Translations under genes and position numbers: made by a program
Source of the DNA: Mycoemilia scoparia
Lineage: Eukaryota > Kickxellomycota > Kickxellomycetes > Kickxellales > Kickxellaceae
Direction: 5' to 3'
NCBI GenBank assembly: GCA_027575805.1
Contig: JANBPU010000040.1
Span: 41,070-105,069 of the forward strand
Length of the DNA stretch: 64,000 bases
Shown: in pieces, positions 1 through 10,724 of the stretch
Numbering within the stretch: the first letter of the stretch is position 1
How the letters are laid out: each line of letters begins with the position of its first letter
The notes under the pieces: model-generated
The model's database searches: none
What the model was told of the DNA's origin: nothing
What the model saw: the letters and a program-made list of their open reading frames with translations, nothing else

Positions 1-448
1 CCAGAAGAACAAATATTTTTCTTTGCAAGCTGTATTGTTTAGGCTAAGTTGAATCGCATCCCCAAGGTTGGTCAACACATGCCAGATCAAGGACTTGGGG
101 TGCATTCTTCCTTCCATTAATGCACCAGCGACAGATCTTGGGGCGAAATAATAGAACAGATATCAGGTCTACTACAAGACTAGTCCTGGTATGATGGCGT
201 GGTGGATTTTGTCTATGAAGTCTGAAACAATTTGAGCCAGTATAATCACCGCAAAGTCTACTAGAGCGCTCTGAAAGTGATTCGGTTAAACAAAGTCTAT
301 ACAGTATAGACACTGCAACTATGGCGATGACATTCCCGGATAATGGAAGAAGCAGAAGATATGGGGGGTACTTTCCAAAGATCTACGTTGTATTAGCGGT
401 AGCAAATTACCGAGAGATCAAGTCCTGCTAAAAATGGAAACTTTTAGC

Positions 449-586
449 TATATGACCAAAGTTTACAAGGCTTTGGGCAAAATGGCCCTCAGGAACTGCA
501 TACAAATTGGCTCAGGATTGGACCAAAGCCCAAGGGCCCATCTCTGTCTAACATATATTTGATTGCTAGTGAAACCTTGTCATATA
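449..586 (+). repeat. dispersed repeat family B, copy 1
   Basis: About 138 bp bounded by imperfect inverted ends. The left end begins TATATGACCAAAGTTT and the reverse complement of the right end begins TATATGACAAGGTTTC. Related copies are recognised near 1885, 4850, 5669, 45555 and 55495. The reading frame beginning V-Y-K-A-L is partly conserved between copies. The TA-flanked ends suggest a MITE-like DNA element, but this comes from eye alignment only. Confidence 0.6.
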
Positions 587-1884
587 GACATTTCTTTTGA
601 AAATGGCATAGTAATGCCACTATCCCATCAAAAGAAGTGATGAATTATCCCTTCACTATTTAGTTTGCCTTTTTCGGGCCATTTAATTGACTATACCGGC
701 AACTATGCCACATTGAAAAGAAAAATGCCAGTGCCAATGGGGGTCTGTGATTGCCTGATGCCACAATGATAGGACCGTTAATATCCCTTATCACTGACTC
801 TTCGGCTATCAGGGGCCGAGTGTGCCTAAATTGGCCTTTATGGAGCACCCCATGAATGCGATTATAGCCCCATTGTCTTCGATTCATTAACATAGACGTA
901 TATATTATATACAAACGCCATTTTTTGGCACTGATCAGCATGTGCTTTCCTTATAATGGTCCAACATTCACTACAACTAATGCATTAGATTTTTGAAGAA
1001 ATAGATATTTCAAATCATTTACTGAACAAATATTTCCCCAAGCTCCACAAGTTGCACCCCAAAACCCTCTCCAATACGCTAATACCACTATCCCGGGGAC
1101 CAGCTATGCCATTCCTTAGACAGTCACTATTTGTACAATTTCAAGGTCATCCGATTATCCCCCCAATTCAATTATATCCGATCCATTCATCTTCGGCCGA
1201 GACCTTTTTGATTGCCATCATTGCTAAGTCGTGCTCAAAATTTAACTAAAGGAACCATTTATACTGTTATATACATCAGGCTAAGTGATATATATCCGTG
1301 TTCATTATGTGTTGTTTCTTACCCAGAGACAAGGTAGACAAATCATATATGTTTTTACCATGGTCAGAAAATATTTCAAATATAATTCTTTATCTTTTGC
1401 TGGATTAAACCAAGAAAAAACCAGCTATAATCATGATAAAAGTATTCGAATAGTTGTTTTGGCTACCAATTGGACCAGACCGACTGCAATGGTGCGCGTG
1501 CGTACGTGCGCCTTGCTGCAAGTTACCCACAGACAAAGCAAAGGTACAGCATGGGGGCCTTTATGTGCCGATCCGGTTTTTCTTGCTAACAAACCAGTTG
1601 ATATGCTGTGACCACTAAAAAACCTGATAATGGCCACTATAACATAGTAATATATTGCACTTTATCGACACGCAGGTTTATTAGCTTTCACACAAAGGTT
1701 TTGTTCAGCCAAACTTTCTTATTGTGAAAAACTACATCCGAAAAAAGCTTTCATGAGCAATTAGTCACTGCGTGTTTCACATGACAAGTATTACATTATC
1801 AAAGTATCTATCCACCCAAATAGTAACTAATGTTGTTGTGTTTTGTTGAGACCATCAAATAAGTGCAGGTAGGCATGATCAGAA

Positions 1885-2006
1885 TTCATAAGGCATTGGA
1901 CAAAATGAGTTCCTAGGAGTTGCATACAAAATAGCTGATGGTTGGACCAAAATCTAAGAACCCGCTTTTGTTTATTTCTCATATGATCTCAAGTGAAATT
2001 TCGCTA
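1885..2006 (+). repeat. dispersed repeat family B, copy 2
   Basis: Aligns by eye with copy 1. Shared blocks include AAGGCATTGGACAAAATG, GAGTTGCATACAAAAT, TTGGACCAAAATCTAAG and AAGTGAAATTTCG. Its right end runs directly into an A-type MITE starting at 2006, so the A element appears to sit in the terminal TATA of this B copy. Confidence 0.55.
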
Positions 2007-2126
2007 TATGGGCAATAATTTTTGAAGGGTGAAAGTTTACTAGTACAACTGGACATCCATTTGGCTGTGACTGCCCCTATAATCACTGGTCACCAAAATT
2101 CACCCTTCAAAAATTATGATCCATAT
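2006..2126 (+). repeat. MITE family A, copy 1 (121 bp)
   Basis: Near-perfect terminal inverted repeats of about 28 bp: the left begins ATATGGGCAATAATTTTTGA and the right ends CTTCAAAAATTATGATCCAT plus AT. The core is shared with copies at 4969, 25833 and 55089, including CATTTGGCTGTGA and CCCCTATAATCA. TA dinucleotides flank the repeat, as expected for a Tc1/mariner (Stowaway-like) MITE. There is no coding capacity. Confidence 0.8.
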
Positions 2127-2465
2127 AAAAATCCATTCAATAGCTGAGATTTGGTGATGAAATATAAAAAAGCAAATTGCAACACCAGGTGTTCCCACTT
2201 GGTCCCCCACAGTAGTACTCTCCTGGCCATAACGAGCTTGGTTACGGTGATCGGACGGGAACCGACATTTTCTCGTTTGTATGGTCTCAATTCAAAAATT
2301 TTTAAAAAATAAAAATAGTATACAAATTAGAAAATCTAACAATATCACTTATATTCTAATTTACCAAATACTAACTTGAATTAACTAAAATGATTGTGGG
2401 TGATCGATACGTTTGAACAACAGTTAAAACTTTAGAAACAAAAAATATGCTAGTTTGGGTGCTTG

Positions 2466-2873
2466 TCAGTTATTAAAATTTGGGAAGTTGGGTAGATACC
2501 TAAAATAGTAGCCATTTCCAACAAAGGCTGAACGCGCTGGGTTGCGATTGATTGCATATTCCTCTCTATCCTCTTTCTGTTTGCTGTTTTCTTCAAGGAT
2601 ATCGTCTTCATCACAGCTCTCATCCTTTTCGACTATATCTACTATGCCTTTGTGGTTTATATCATTGACATAGTCACTGCTGTTTTCGCCTACATCATCT
2701 GGTGCTTGGAGGAGATGCCCCGCATATAATACTGAACCTGATCCATCATAAATTTGGGTGGGCGCTTGAGGAATTGCTCCGTAAATACCAGGTGCAGCTG
2801 TTGTATGGAATGCAAGAACAAGAAAAATAATAAAAACAACAGGAATATTTCCAGTCATGGCTGTAGTTAACAT
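2466..2873 (-). CDS. putative small secreted acidic protein
   Basis: 135-aa open frame with no visible intron. The N-terminus looks like a secretion signal: a short polar start, then the hydrophobic stretch I-P-V-V-F-I-I-F-L-V-L-A-F, then T-T-A-A-P-G, which would suit signal peptidase cleavage at about residue 26. The mature part holds a strongly acidic stretch around residues 80-105 (D-E-S-C-D-E-D-D) and an aromatic tail rich in Y, F, N and P. A second in-frame Met at residue 6 could also be the start. No family is recognised. It is isolated among repeats and could be a chance frame, though the ordered signal-like start argues for a gene. Confidence 0.45.
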   Translation of the reverse strand: MLTTAMTGNIPVVFIIFLVLAFHTTAAPGIYGAIPQAPTQIYDGSGSVLYAGHLLQAPDDVGENSSDYVNDINHKGIVDIVEKDESCDEDDILEENSKQKEDREEYAINRNPARSAFVGNGYYFRYLPNFPNFNN

Positions 2874-4263
2874 TTATCTGGGTATCTAGAGACAGGCGAT
2901 AAAAAGACGACAAGATGTCAGGGACTTTTTGAGCAAACCTACTCGATCACTTTATACCATTTCTTTTCCATTTCCATATACAATTTGAGAAAGTATGAGG
3001 CATTTTGTCAACTGTGGGTTGAATCTCCAACCCTCCAACTCTAATCGCCAAACTGAAACCAGGAAATAGATACAAAATCTCCAAAAGAAAACAGTAAGGT
3101 CTGTATTGTCCTATAATTTTAGGGGGTCTAAGTTGATTGATAAGAATTATATTTTTACATGGAGAATACAATACAAAGAGTTCATTTAGCTAGAATGGTC
3201 TTGATTGTAGCATACATAGGCTATTTTACTCTGTTTGGATGCTGCACATTTCAAATAATGTAGCCATCGTTTGAATCTAAAAATAGGACCAATGGAAACC
3301 TTTACAGCCACAGCAATTAGTGAAAGTGACTCTGGAGCAGTGCTCAAAGATGAACCTTACATATGGAATATAATGGTCTGCAAGCCCTTCTATCTTGCTT
3401 CCGTTTCGCAGATACAGGGGTCCATTTTGCAATTGCCTATTATAAAAATGGCATTCGTGCTCACCATTTGAAACTAAGAGTTATAAAGTATCTCTCTCTC
3501 TCTCTCTTGCAAATCACAATCCCCTCATCCAAGTGCAGATCTGGAGATGCTGTGAGTTCGACCGAACTATCTCCATGCACCTACTATCCATATTTGGGAT
3601 TTCTGCTGATTCATTAATGGTCTACCACACATAAAGACATTATTAGTCTGACTATACTATTTTCCTGTTATTGTAAAATGTGACCGAAGTCAGAGAATTA
3701 GACCAAGCATTTTGAGGTTCTAGAAGCTCCATTAATACCATCAAAGATGTTGTGACAATAGAACCATAGTATGCGGCTGGACATACAGCAGTGTAGCTTT
3801 GCTTCTGATAAAAAAGAAGGCTGAAAGTTCACATTTACGAATTGGTATTTATTGAAATGTGAACTTACACGATTGAAGGAAGATCACAATGCAATGAGAC
3901 TTTGATTTCATCTAAGTGTAAGATGTCAGACTGTAGTCACATCATATAGAATTTAATTATACATCTCGTCCTAGCGGATTCCAAGGGTTCCGTCTTTATC
4001 TAATGCGTGAAATCAGGTATGACCACAGGCCTCATAATCATTATAAACTACTGTGTCAATAAGTGGTGACCACTTTCTGAAAAGATAGTGGTTTGGATTT
4101 AATGACAATAGTAGCATTTCACTGAGTTCATGGTGTAATAGGGAAAGTTAACATGGGACTTTTAGATAAATCGAGAAAAAGTCCCAAAAAGACAGAGACT
4201 TAGGCACATAATACGTTCTTGCTCAAAAATGCCAGGCGCTTTTTGGTTTATATCAGTTAGTTT

Positions 4264-4402
4264 TATATGGAATAGTCTTCTCTAAAAGGATAGTACTATG
4301 GTGTTCCTTTGGATACTAGCCAATCATCGCTGAGACCCCATCTAAAATGTATGGGCTATGATTTGATTTTGCAAGAGATGTATGAGGGTATCCTGTCATA
4401 TA
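4264..4402 (+). repeat. dispersed repeat family C, copy 1
   Basis: Shares with 7079-7215 the blocks CCAATCATC, CTGAGAC, CTAAAA and TATGGGCT in the same order and spacing, preceded by TATATGRAA and CTCTAAAAGG/CCTTTAAAAGG. It ends with TCCTGTCATATA, so the ends again resemble TATATGAC-type inverted termini. A diverged reverse-orientation copy appears near 25260-25396. Confidence 0.45.
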
Positions 4403-4849
4403 TAAAGTATTTCTGATAGTCGGTCTACAAATCATTGTATTTTTGACAAAAGTTCGCCTAAACCAATAACAAACCAATTGAGTAATCAATCCACTGCCTT
4501 TTCTTCTTTATACTGACATCAGCACAGAAAGCCGGACTTGCTTTAGGAACAGGCGCCACTAATTTTCTAACTGAGATGGCGTAATATGTAATGATGTTAA
4601 TATTTGGAATTATGTAAACACTCTTTGCATCCCTATACTTTTGATTAAATAATTGCTAGCGTATGAGTTCCTGATAAAAAGAGTATCCAAATGCAATTCA
4701 TCATATCTCTTTTACTCAGCCAAGCTTTGTTTGGTACAGTGTTAAACGCCATAAAATACAAAACAATGGCAATAGTATAGTGTAAACATTGCAAAAGCAT
4801 TTCCATTGGATTAATACTATGGAATTTTGAACCTGTCACACATAGAATT

Positions 4850-4970
4850 CGATATTATTATCATTGTATGGTAGACAGAATTGGTTCCTCAGATTTGTCC
4901 CAATCCTAAGGTATTTCATAAGCGATTCCTGAGGACCCATTTTGTCTAAAAAGTTGCAAACTCTAGTCAT
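4850..4970 (-). repeat. dispersed repeat family B, inverted copy
   Basis: Read on the minus strand it matches family B: AGAGTTTGCAAC, TTTTTAGACAAAATGGG, CCTCAGGAATC and GAGGAACCAATTCTGTCTA. As at 1885-2006, an A-type MITE abuts one terminus, here the left end of the B copy (plus-strand position 4969). Confidence 0.5.
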
Positions 4971-5089
4971 ATGGGCGATTATTTTTGAAGGGTGAAAGTT
5001 TACTAGTAAAACTGGACATCCATTTGGCTGTGATTTCCCCTATAATCTTTGGTCATCAAAATTTACCCTTCAAAGATTATTACCCATAT
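4969..5089 (+). repeat. MITE family A, copy 2 (121 bp)
   Basis: Starts ATATGGGCGATTATTTTTGA and ends with its inverted partner at TTATTACCCATAT. It carries the 12-bp palindrome TTTACTAGTAAA near the left end, and CATTTGGCTGTGATTTCCCC in the core, as in copy 6. Very close to copies 1 and 6. Confidence 0.8.
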
Positions 5090-5668
5090 TGTCACTATGT
5101 CCAAATATTATACTAATATTCAGTGTGCTTTCAATTGGTTATTATTTAATCAGGTACTTTTAATGATATTTTGGAATTAATCAGGCTATTTTATATGAAC
5201 ATTGCCACACTAGTAACAAAGATACTATGGGTTCATTTTGAATAATTTTTATTTAAAGCTTTAGCGGTGTCATTCAAACTATGAAAATGTATCACTTATA
5301 ACTGCATTGCAATATTGAAATCCGAATTGCATCCAACGTTTCAACACTATGCAGATACAACACTACGCATTGCATCTGGTATCTCGTATCTGGTAACCAT
5401 AATGGTATAGATTCAAAAAAGACTAGACAAATTATGGTACTTCTGAAGCATGAAGTACAGCCATTCGTTGTATATCTGGGGTATAACAAAGGCCCGCGCT
5501 AATCGTGCAATGCAAATGCATAGGTATACAGAGGCGACATGCAGTGCATCGTGTTGCTTCAGGTTTTGAGTCAAGGAATGTTCGTGGACTTAATAATACG
5601 TACGATACAACCAAATTTAAACTAAGGGGCCATTGTGCATTAAACTCCAATTAGCCAATATGCCAAGA

Positions 5669-5812
5669 TATATGGTCAAAGTTGACAAGGCCTTAGGCAA
5701 AATGGTTCCCTAAGAGTTGCATATGGAATGGCTTATGATTAGGCCAAAATCTGATGGGGGCCTATTTCAGCCCACCATGGATTCGATCACTAGTGAAATA
5801 TTCCCATATATA
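5669..5812 (+). repeat. dispersed repeat family B, copy 4
   Basis: Starts TATATGGTCAAAGTTGACAA and ends TAGTGAAATATTCCCATATA. The V-x-K-A-L-G-K-M frame seen in copy 1 is present here with one in-frame stop, so this copy is not a functional coding unit. Confidence 0.55.
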
Positions 5813-7078
5813 GTTTGAAATCTAGTCTTAGGAAGATATAAAATATCGAAAGCATATGGCGCAATTGTGTCTGGATGTATTAGGAATAAGCAGCATTGAT
5901 GGTGAATGGGATGCCACACATTGGACCAGCAGCACTTTAACTGGCAGATGGCATTACTTGATATCAAATACAAGTGTTGGGTGGCCTCTGTCCTGCATTT
6001 TAAGAAGTCGGTTATGGACTACAGCCTTATTAACAGCTTTCGGCTAGTGTTATCTGTGCTACCCTTTAGTGTATGTGGCATATAGTTACTTCCTTAGGAG
6101 TAACGAAATGCTTAACCACGGCTAATGTTAGTTGTGCTTACACATTGTTCCTGCAAGGTTCAATCTAATGCGATGAAAAGTAGCATTCAGGGCTGTGGTG
6201 ATTGTTATGCGCACGACTGAACTTTATCTTGGCGCGTTGGAGCCTATGGTTTGCCATACCAAGACGTTGTGACGCAAAACAAGCATCTTTATGCACATCT
6301 GAATTGTCCAGCAAGTCTCAATGGACACAACCGCACGCTTAATTGTATTTCCTTGCGAACCAAAAAAATGAGCACAAGACATGGCCCTTTGTGCTTAAAG
6401 CTCCGATATCTGACATTGTTGCATCTTAAAGCAAAGAAAGGGCTGCTAAATTAATTGCGGATTCAACAACGGAGCCCCAGAGAAGCTGCAACAAGATCGT
6501 TGGGGAGGAATCCCTTTGGTCAGTGACAAGCCGCTAAATTAGATAAATCAAATGCACATATCGAAAATCCGGCTTGCCTTTTGAAACGAACAATCCAAAA
6601 TGCCTGGCAATTTGCGACATGTAATAATTAACCAAATTAACCTGTAGTTTGTTTTCAGTTTGACCTTGTAAACGCTGGGGAATGTGCATTATAACATTTG
6701 CTTTGTTATCTAGAGAGGCATTTTTACAACTGGCAAGTTCTCCACCAAATGGAAACAGACTGGTACCCTCATACACTCCCCCACAAGTCGGCACATATCT
6801 CATACGCTTTGGCTGGAGCCTGAAGCATCATTGGCTGCTATCCAGGGTATTCTTCTAGTACACCTTTAAAGGAGATTCTGCAAACTATGTGTATAGATTT
6901 CTCTGATGGCCAGATAGATATGTAGGCCGAAAGAACCACACCATGCAGTAATGGCGGTATATTTATAATATATAGAAAAAGAAGATGCAAGAGTGCTGCC
7001 AAGAGGCTTGTTAATTTGAAATAATGGCAGACAGCGACGATGGCTTGCAGGATTGACCCAACAAGCCTCAAAACTTGT

Positions 7079-7215
7079 ATATGAAAGAGTCTCCTTTAAA
7101 AGGGTACTAGGATGCCCCCTTGGATGCTGGCCAATCATCACTGAGACTCCAGCTAAAACCTATGGGCTGTGGGCTGATTCGCAGGGAAAGCATGGGGGTG
7201 TCTGCCTGTTCCCTC
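7079..7215 (+). repeat. dispersed repeat family C, copy 2
   Basis: Homologous to 4264-4402 (TATATGAAAGAGTCTCCTTT, GGCCAATCATCACTGAGACT, CTAAAACCTATGGGCT). A further partial segment in the opposite orientation, with CCTTTAAAGGAGATTCT, lies near 6838-6890, so the two may form a loose inverted pair. Confidence 0.4.
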
Positions 7216-8603
7216 TTGGTGGTGGACTTCCCAGATGTGCATGAGTGGGAGGTAGAAAAGCAGCGAGAAAGGCTGTGGACTAGACATTCGCTGGATATTG
7301 AGAGGTAAAATACCAGTTTTTTCTTCAGGTGATCCAATTGCCAGTTTGAGCACACAAGGCGTTACACAGCACCATGAGCACAGCAGTCACTGGGAGCGCA
7401 CGTTTCTTTGCTCAAATGCATGGTAATATTGACATCAGAGTGTAAACCATACCATGTGTGGTAACTTGATGGAAGAAAATTTGAGACACCGATTCATAAT
7501 GTGCAGTGGTGGTAGTATTCGCGCTACTACAGGGAGATGGGCATGTAGACACCAGGCAGTGGAATGCCCAAGCAAGAGAGGTGCAGCACGAAGCGCTTTG
7601 GCTAGGGGGATGTTTTAAAGTCCTGTTGGTATTGTTGCTAGTGCAGCAACTCAGCATTTGCCAGCATGTGCATTTCAGCATTAGAGAGTATAAAAGCAAT
7701 CACTAGTTCCATTTGCAACCAAGTCCTTGTACTTCTCTCCCACTTTAGAGCTGTCTGTTACTGCCATACGCCTTTCATATCGACCATCTATTACAAATCA
7801 TAGTTTCCGAGTTTCGCCAAAACTAGCTGGTAGTGTGTGGGTGCTGGATTCGCAACAACCAAAAACAAATACATGCTCTCATTGCCACTGTCAATTCCTA
7901 ATTCAAGCACATCTCTCGCCGCCTGGCTCTCTCCTACTGCCTTTCCCGTTTTCATTTGGCTTCCATATTAATATCGTATTTACATTGGCGGACAATTATC
8001 TCACTTAAGTCTTGCTCCGCCACACATTCGCCCATTTCACACTTATACTTATTTTCTCCAACGACTTTCCTGTGTCCTATTCGCACGAGGATTTGATTAT
8101 CCCAAACCCATTCGAAAAAGGACATTCTTGTTGCCACAGGACAATTGGTTCGGTTTTAGCCTCTCATCTCAGCAATATAATAGTTTCGCACACATACACA
8201 CTGCAGCCAGCATTGGCACAGAGGCAAATACGATACGACGACGACGACGACCACTATAGCCATTCTCTGTACTGACTCAGATATTACGGACAGCAGCAGC
8301 CTCAGCTATTGTCTCGTGTCCTGTTATATTTACGTGAACAAACCCTGCCGCTTGGTTTCAGCACAATAACCACGCCTTTCTTGACGCTATTCTCGTTGCC
8401 ATCATAATCATCATCATCAATAGTCAATTTCAATAGCAGCCGGGCAAACAAATAGGTATGTTGATATGGCTTTTATTATATCTTCCTCTCACGCTTGGCT
8501 ATTCTCGCCCTTGTTCCCATCCTTCATAATATCTCTCTATTTCATATACTTGTCCTTTTTCTTTCCTGTCTTGTCTTTACTATATTAATTTATATTTCTG
8601 TGT

Positions 8604-8626
8604 TTGTGTGTGTGTGTGTGTGTGTC
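8604..8626. repeat. (TG)n microsatellite
   Basis: Uninterrupted TG dinucleotides, about 300 bp upstream of the start codon of receptor gene 1, in the probable leader or promoter. Confidence 0.9.
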
Positions 8627-8939
8627 TTTTAACCGCCCCTCTACAACGGACATCTATTTATATATATTCTCCTGTACCGCCATCGAACTTTGACTGGTGT
8701 TTGTGTATTTATATCGGGTTTTCGCCTAGTAGCAGCAGTAATAGCAAACGACACAAGCAGTACCAGAAGATCTTGATTCGCAGAGATTTCCAACTGGTGA
8801 TAATTGAGAGTGGGCCACAGTTCCCGCTATCCAAGAGGTTTGCAGACTCTCGCAAACCACCGAAAGACTTTTACGTGCCTTTGTACATACGGTGCATAGG
8901 TGCGAGGAGAAGCCAACACACAGTAGATAGACAGACACT

Positions 8940-10724
8940 ATGCTGCTGCCTGACGTAAAGGATGGTATTCTTCAGCCTAGCGGAAATCTTGGTAAATATG
9001 TGTATCTAGCCATTTACACAAAGCAGTTCCAGTGGGTTGAAACCCTCCATGCATTCAACATCGCCAGCATCATCCTTTCATCCATAACCATACTGATCGT
9101 CGTTTGCTGTATCCGGCACCGTGACTTTGTCGATCGGCCATCCTTCCGGCTGTCGGCGTCAATTGCCTTTGGTGACATATGCTACTCGCTGGGCCATATC
9201 CTGCTATACAACACCAGTGTCGACGAGCCCAACATGGAAGAAAGCAAGCTGCGAGCCATGTTCTGGCTCTGGTTTTTTGGTCTTGGCCTGATGGTCTTTT
9301 CGACCACCTGCATTACCCTACATCTCCACTTGACTGCTGTTTTGAATAAGCCCCTGCTGGCAATCAGGCTCAGCTCGTGGTATGAGGTGTTTGCCTGGAC
9401 TGTTTCTTTTGCTGTATCACAGCCATTGTTTTATATTTATGTTAAGCTCTTGCAGGTTCCCACATTCAGGACGGTTGTGCTGATTGAAACTTCAAAGAAA
9501 AGCATCCGAGCAAAGGCATGGTTCATCTACATCTGGATGGCCATTGCGCTGGTCTACTGCTTGATTGTTTGCATCCTGGTAGTCGAGAGGTTGTTTCCAA
9601 TATGGAGACGAAGCACAGCAGAGCTAAGAAGACCCGAGGGACACGATAACAGCAGCCATGGGAGCAATACCGGCAGGGAGATGATGGGCCGATCAGTAGC
9701 ATCCCAAACAGGCCATACTGTATATGAGCGTCGCCAACAAGCAGCGGCCGCAGCGGCTGCATTGGCTTCTGGAAGAGAAAAATTTCAAAATTACAATTCT
9801 TCTTCACGACAGAACAATGGGGTTAAACCACCCTTATTATCATCAATGGCGATTTCAAGAGGCGCCGGGAATATTTCACACATGCTTAATAATGCCAGCA
9901 ATCATAATATCAGGGAAAATAGCTTGTCAAACAATGATCGCCGCTATCTTCCAAATTCATTGTCTGAATCGTTTTCCTTTGGAGGACGAGATATGCCGCC
10001 ACCCCGCGATCCAAATAGCAGTCTGGGTGCAGGGGGCGGCGGACCACCGCTTACATCTGCATTGCTTTTGACTACGAATCCTAGAATTAAGTCTCAAGCC
10101 TATCTACATAAAAGGAAGAGAGAGATTGAGCTGATGGTTCTCCGCATCTTTATATATCCGTTAATCCCATTGATAACAACAATCTGGCAACCAGTTTATC
10201 ACACACTAGTCGATTCATCAATCACTCTCGGCTATGTCTGCTTGCTCATGCCATCCATGCAGGCTATTTTTAACTTCCTTGTATTCTTGATTAATCCCAC
10301 AATGGATGAGTTTTGGCGAAAGGCATGGCTTGGTCTGCGAAGGAGATACAATGATTATCGCAATACTCCCGGCACATTTACCCGACTTGGAAGCATCTTT
10401 GGCTGTCCCGATCCTGCCGGAAGAGAGAATATTCGCAGCTGGCCTCTTTCTCCTTTGGCAATCGAGTCTAATACTGATACAACCAAGCTTCCCACGCCAT
10501 ATAAAGTATATTCTACCAGCAGTGAGAATTCGCTCACTAACAATGATGCCAAAGTCGGTGCTTCCAATGTTGCTGCTCCTACTACACGTGGTCGCCGTAC
10601 AATAGGCGAATCGTATAATAATCTACATACACAAAACGGGAGCGGCGGTCTTTATAACCTGGATATCAGTTACTCAGACGAATACCTTGCCTCCAAAGGA
10701 TTGCCACGGCGAACGATGATTTGA
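8940..10724 (+). CDS. seven-transmembrane receptor, paralogue 1 of 5
   Basis: 594 aa, intronless. The architecture is that of a fungal GPCR of the Git3/Gpr1 or cAMP-receptor-like kind: short N-terminus, TM1 about 38-57, D-R-P-S-F-R-L-S-A-S leading into TM2 (residues 65-74), TM3 with L-H-L-H-L-T, S-W-Y-E-V before TM4, and TM5 about 193-216. A low-complexity third loop of about 170 residues (poly-Ala, Asn/Ser- and Gly/Pro-rich) follows, then a basic K-R-K-R-E-I-E-L-M-V-L-R entry to TM6 (about 392-402). TM7 closes with L-I-N-P-T-M-D-E-F-W (NP at 452-453). The C-tail of about 130 residues is Ser/Thr/Asn-rich. The nearest relative in the window is the gene at 13398-15290. An AATAAA lies at 10778-10783. 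The 7TM family is clear; ligand and exact class are not. Confidence 0.9.
   Translation: MLLPDVKDGILQPSGNLGKYVYLAIYTKQFQWVETLHAFNIASIILSSITILIVVCCIRHRDFVDRPSFRLSASIAFGDICYSLGHILLYNTSVDEPNMEESKLRAMFWLWFFGLGLMVFSTTCITLHLHLTAVLNKPLLAIRLSSWYEVFAWTVSFAVSQPLFYIYVKLLQVPTFRTVVLIETSKKSIRAKAWFIYIWMAIALVYCLIVCILVVERLFPIWRRSTAELRRPEGHDNSSHGSNTGREMMGRSVASQTGHTVYERRQQAAAAAAALASGREKFQNYNSSSRQNNGVKPPLLSSMAISRGAGNISHMLNNASNHNIRENSLSNNDRRYLPNSLSESFSFGGRDMPPPRDPNSSLGAGGGGPPLTSALLLTTNPRIKSQAYLHKRKREIELMVLRIFIYPLIPLITTIWQPVYHTLVDSSITLGYVCLLMPSMQAIFNFLVFLINPTMDEFWRKAWLGLRRRYNDYRNTPGTFTRLGSIFGCPDPAGRENIRSWPLSPLAIESNTDTTKLPTPYKVYSTSSENSLTNNDAKVGASNVAAPTTRGRRTIGESYNNLHTQNGSGGLYNLDISYSDEYLASKGLPRRTMI

Larger units (their letters stand above)
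1..2465. other. gene-free, repeat-bearing left flank
   Basis: No open frame here looks like a gene. The longest are under about 110 codons and show no domain, signal peptide or splice structure I recognise. The stretch holds one full copy of repeat family B near 449-586, a second B copy near 1885-2006 and an A-type MITE at 2006-2126, all listed separately. The rest is AT-rich sequence without visible function. Confidence 0.6.
2874..8939. other. gene-poor stretch with repeats and the long leader of receptor gene 1
   Basis: No convincing coding gene. It contains a (TC)n tract near 3492-3507, a B/A repeat pair at 4850-5089, another B copy at 5669-5812 and related C segments at 4264-4402 and 7079-7215. 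From about 7700 to 8939 the sequence becomes pyrimidine-rich with a (TG)n tract at 8604-8626. This is probably the promoter and 5' leader of the receptor at 8940. A GTATGT at 8456 and a TAG near 8729 could bound a 5'-UTR intron, but this is unproven. Confidence 0.5.

Noticed and set aside
8012..8275. 87-codon plus-strand frame upstream of receptor 1
   Set aside because: Begins at a non-ATG codon, is low-complexity near its end (Asp run from a CGA repeat) and lies in the probable leader.
9523..9807. Minus-strand frames inside receptor 1 and comparable antisense frames inside the other receptors
   Set aside because: They lie wholly within strongly supported coding sequence in the opposite direction and show no domain.
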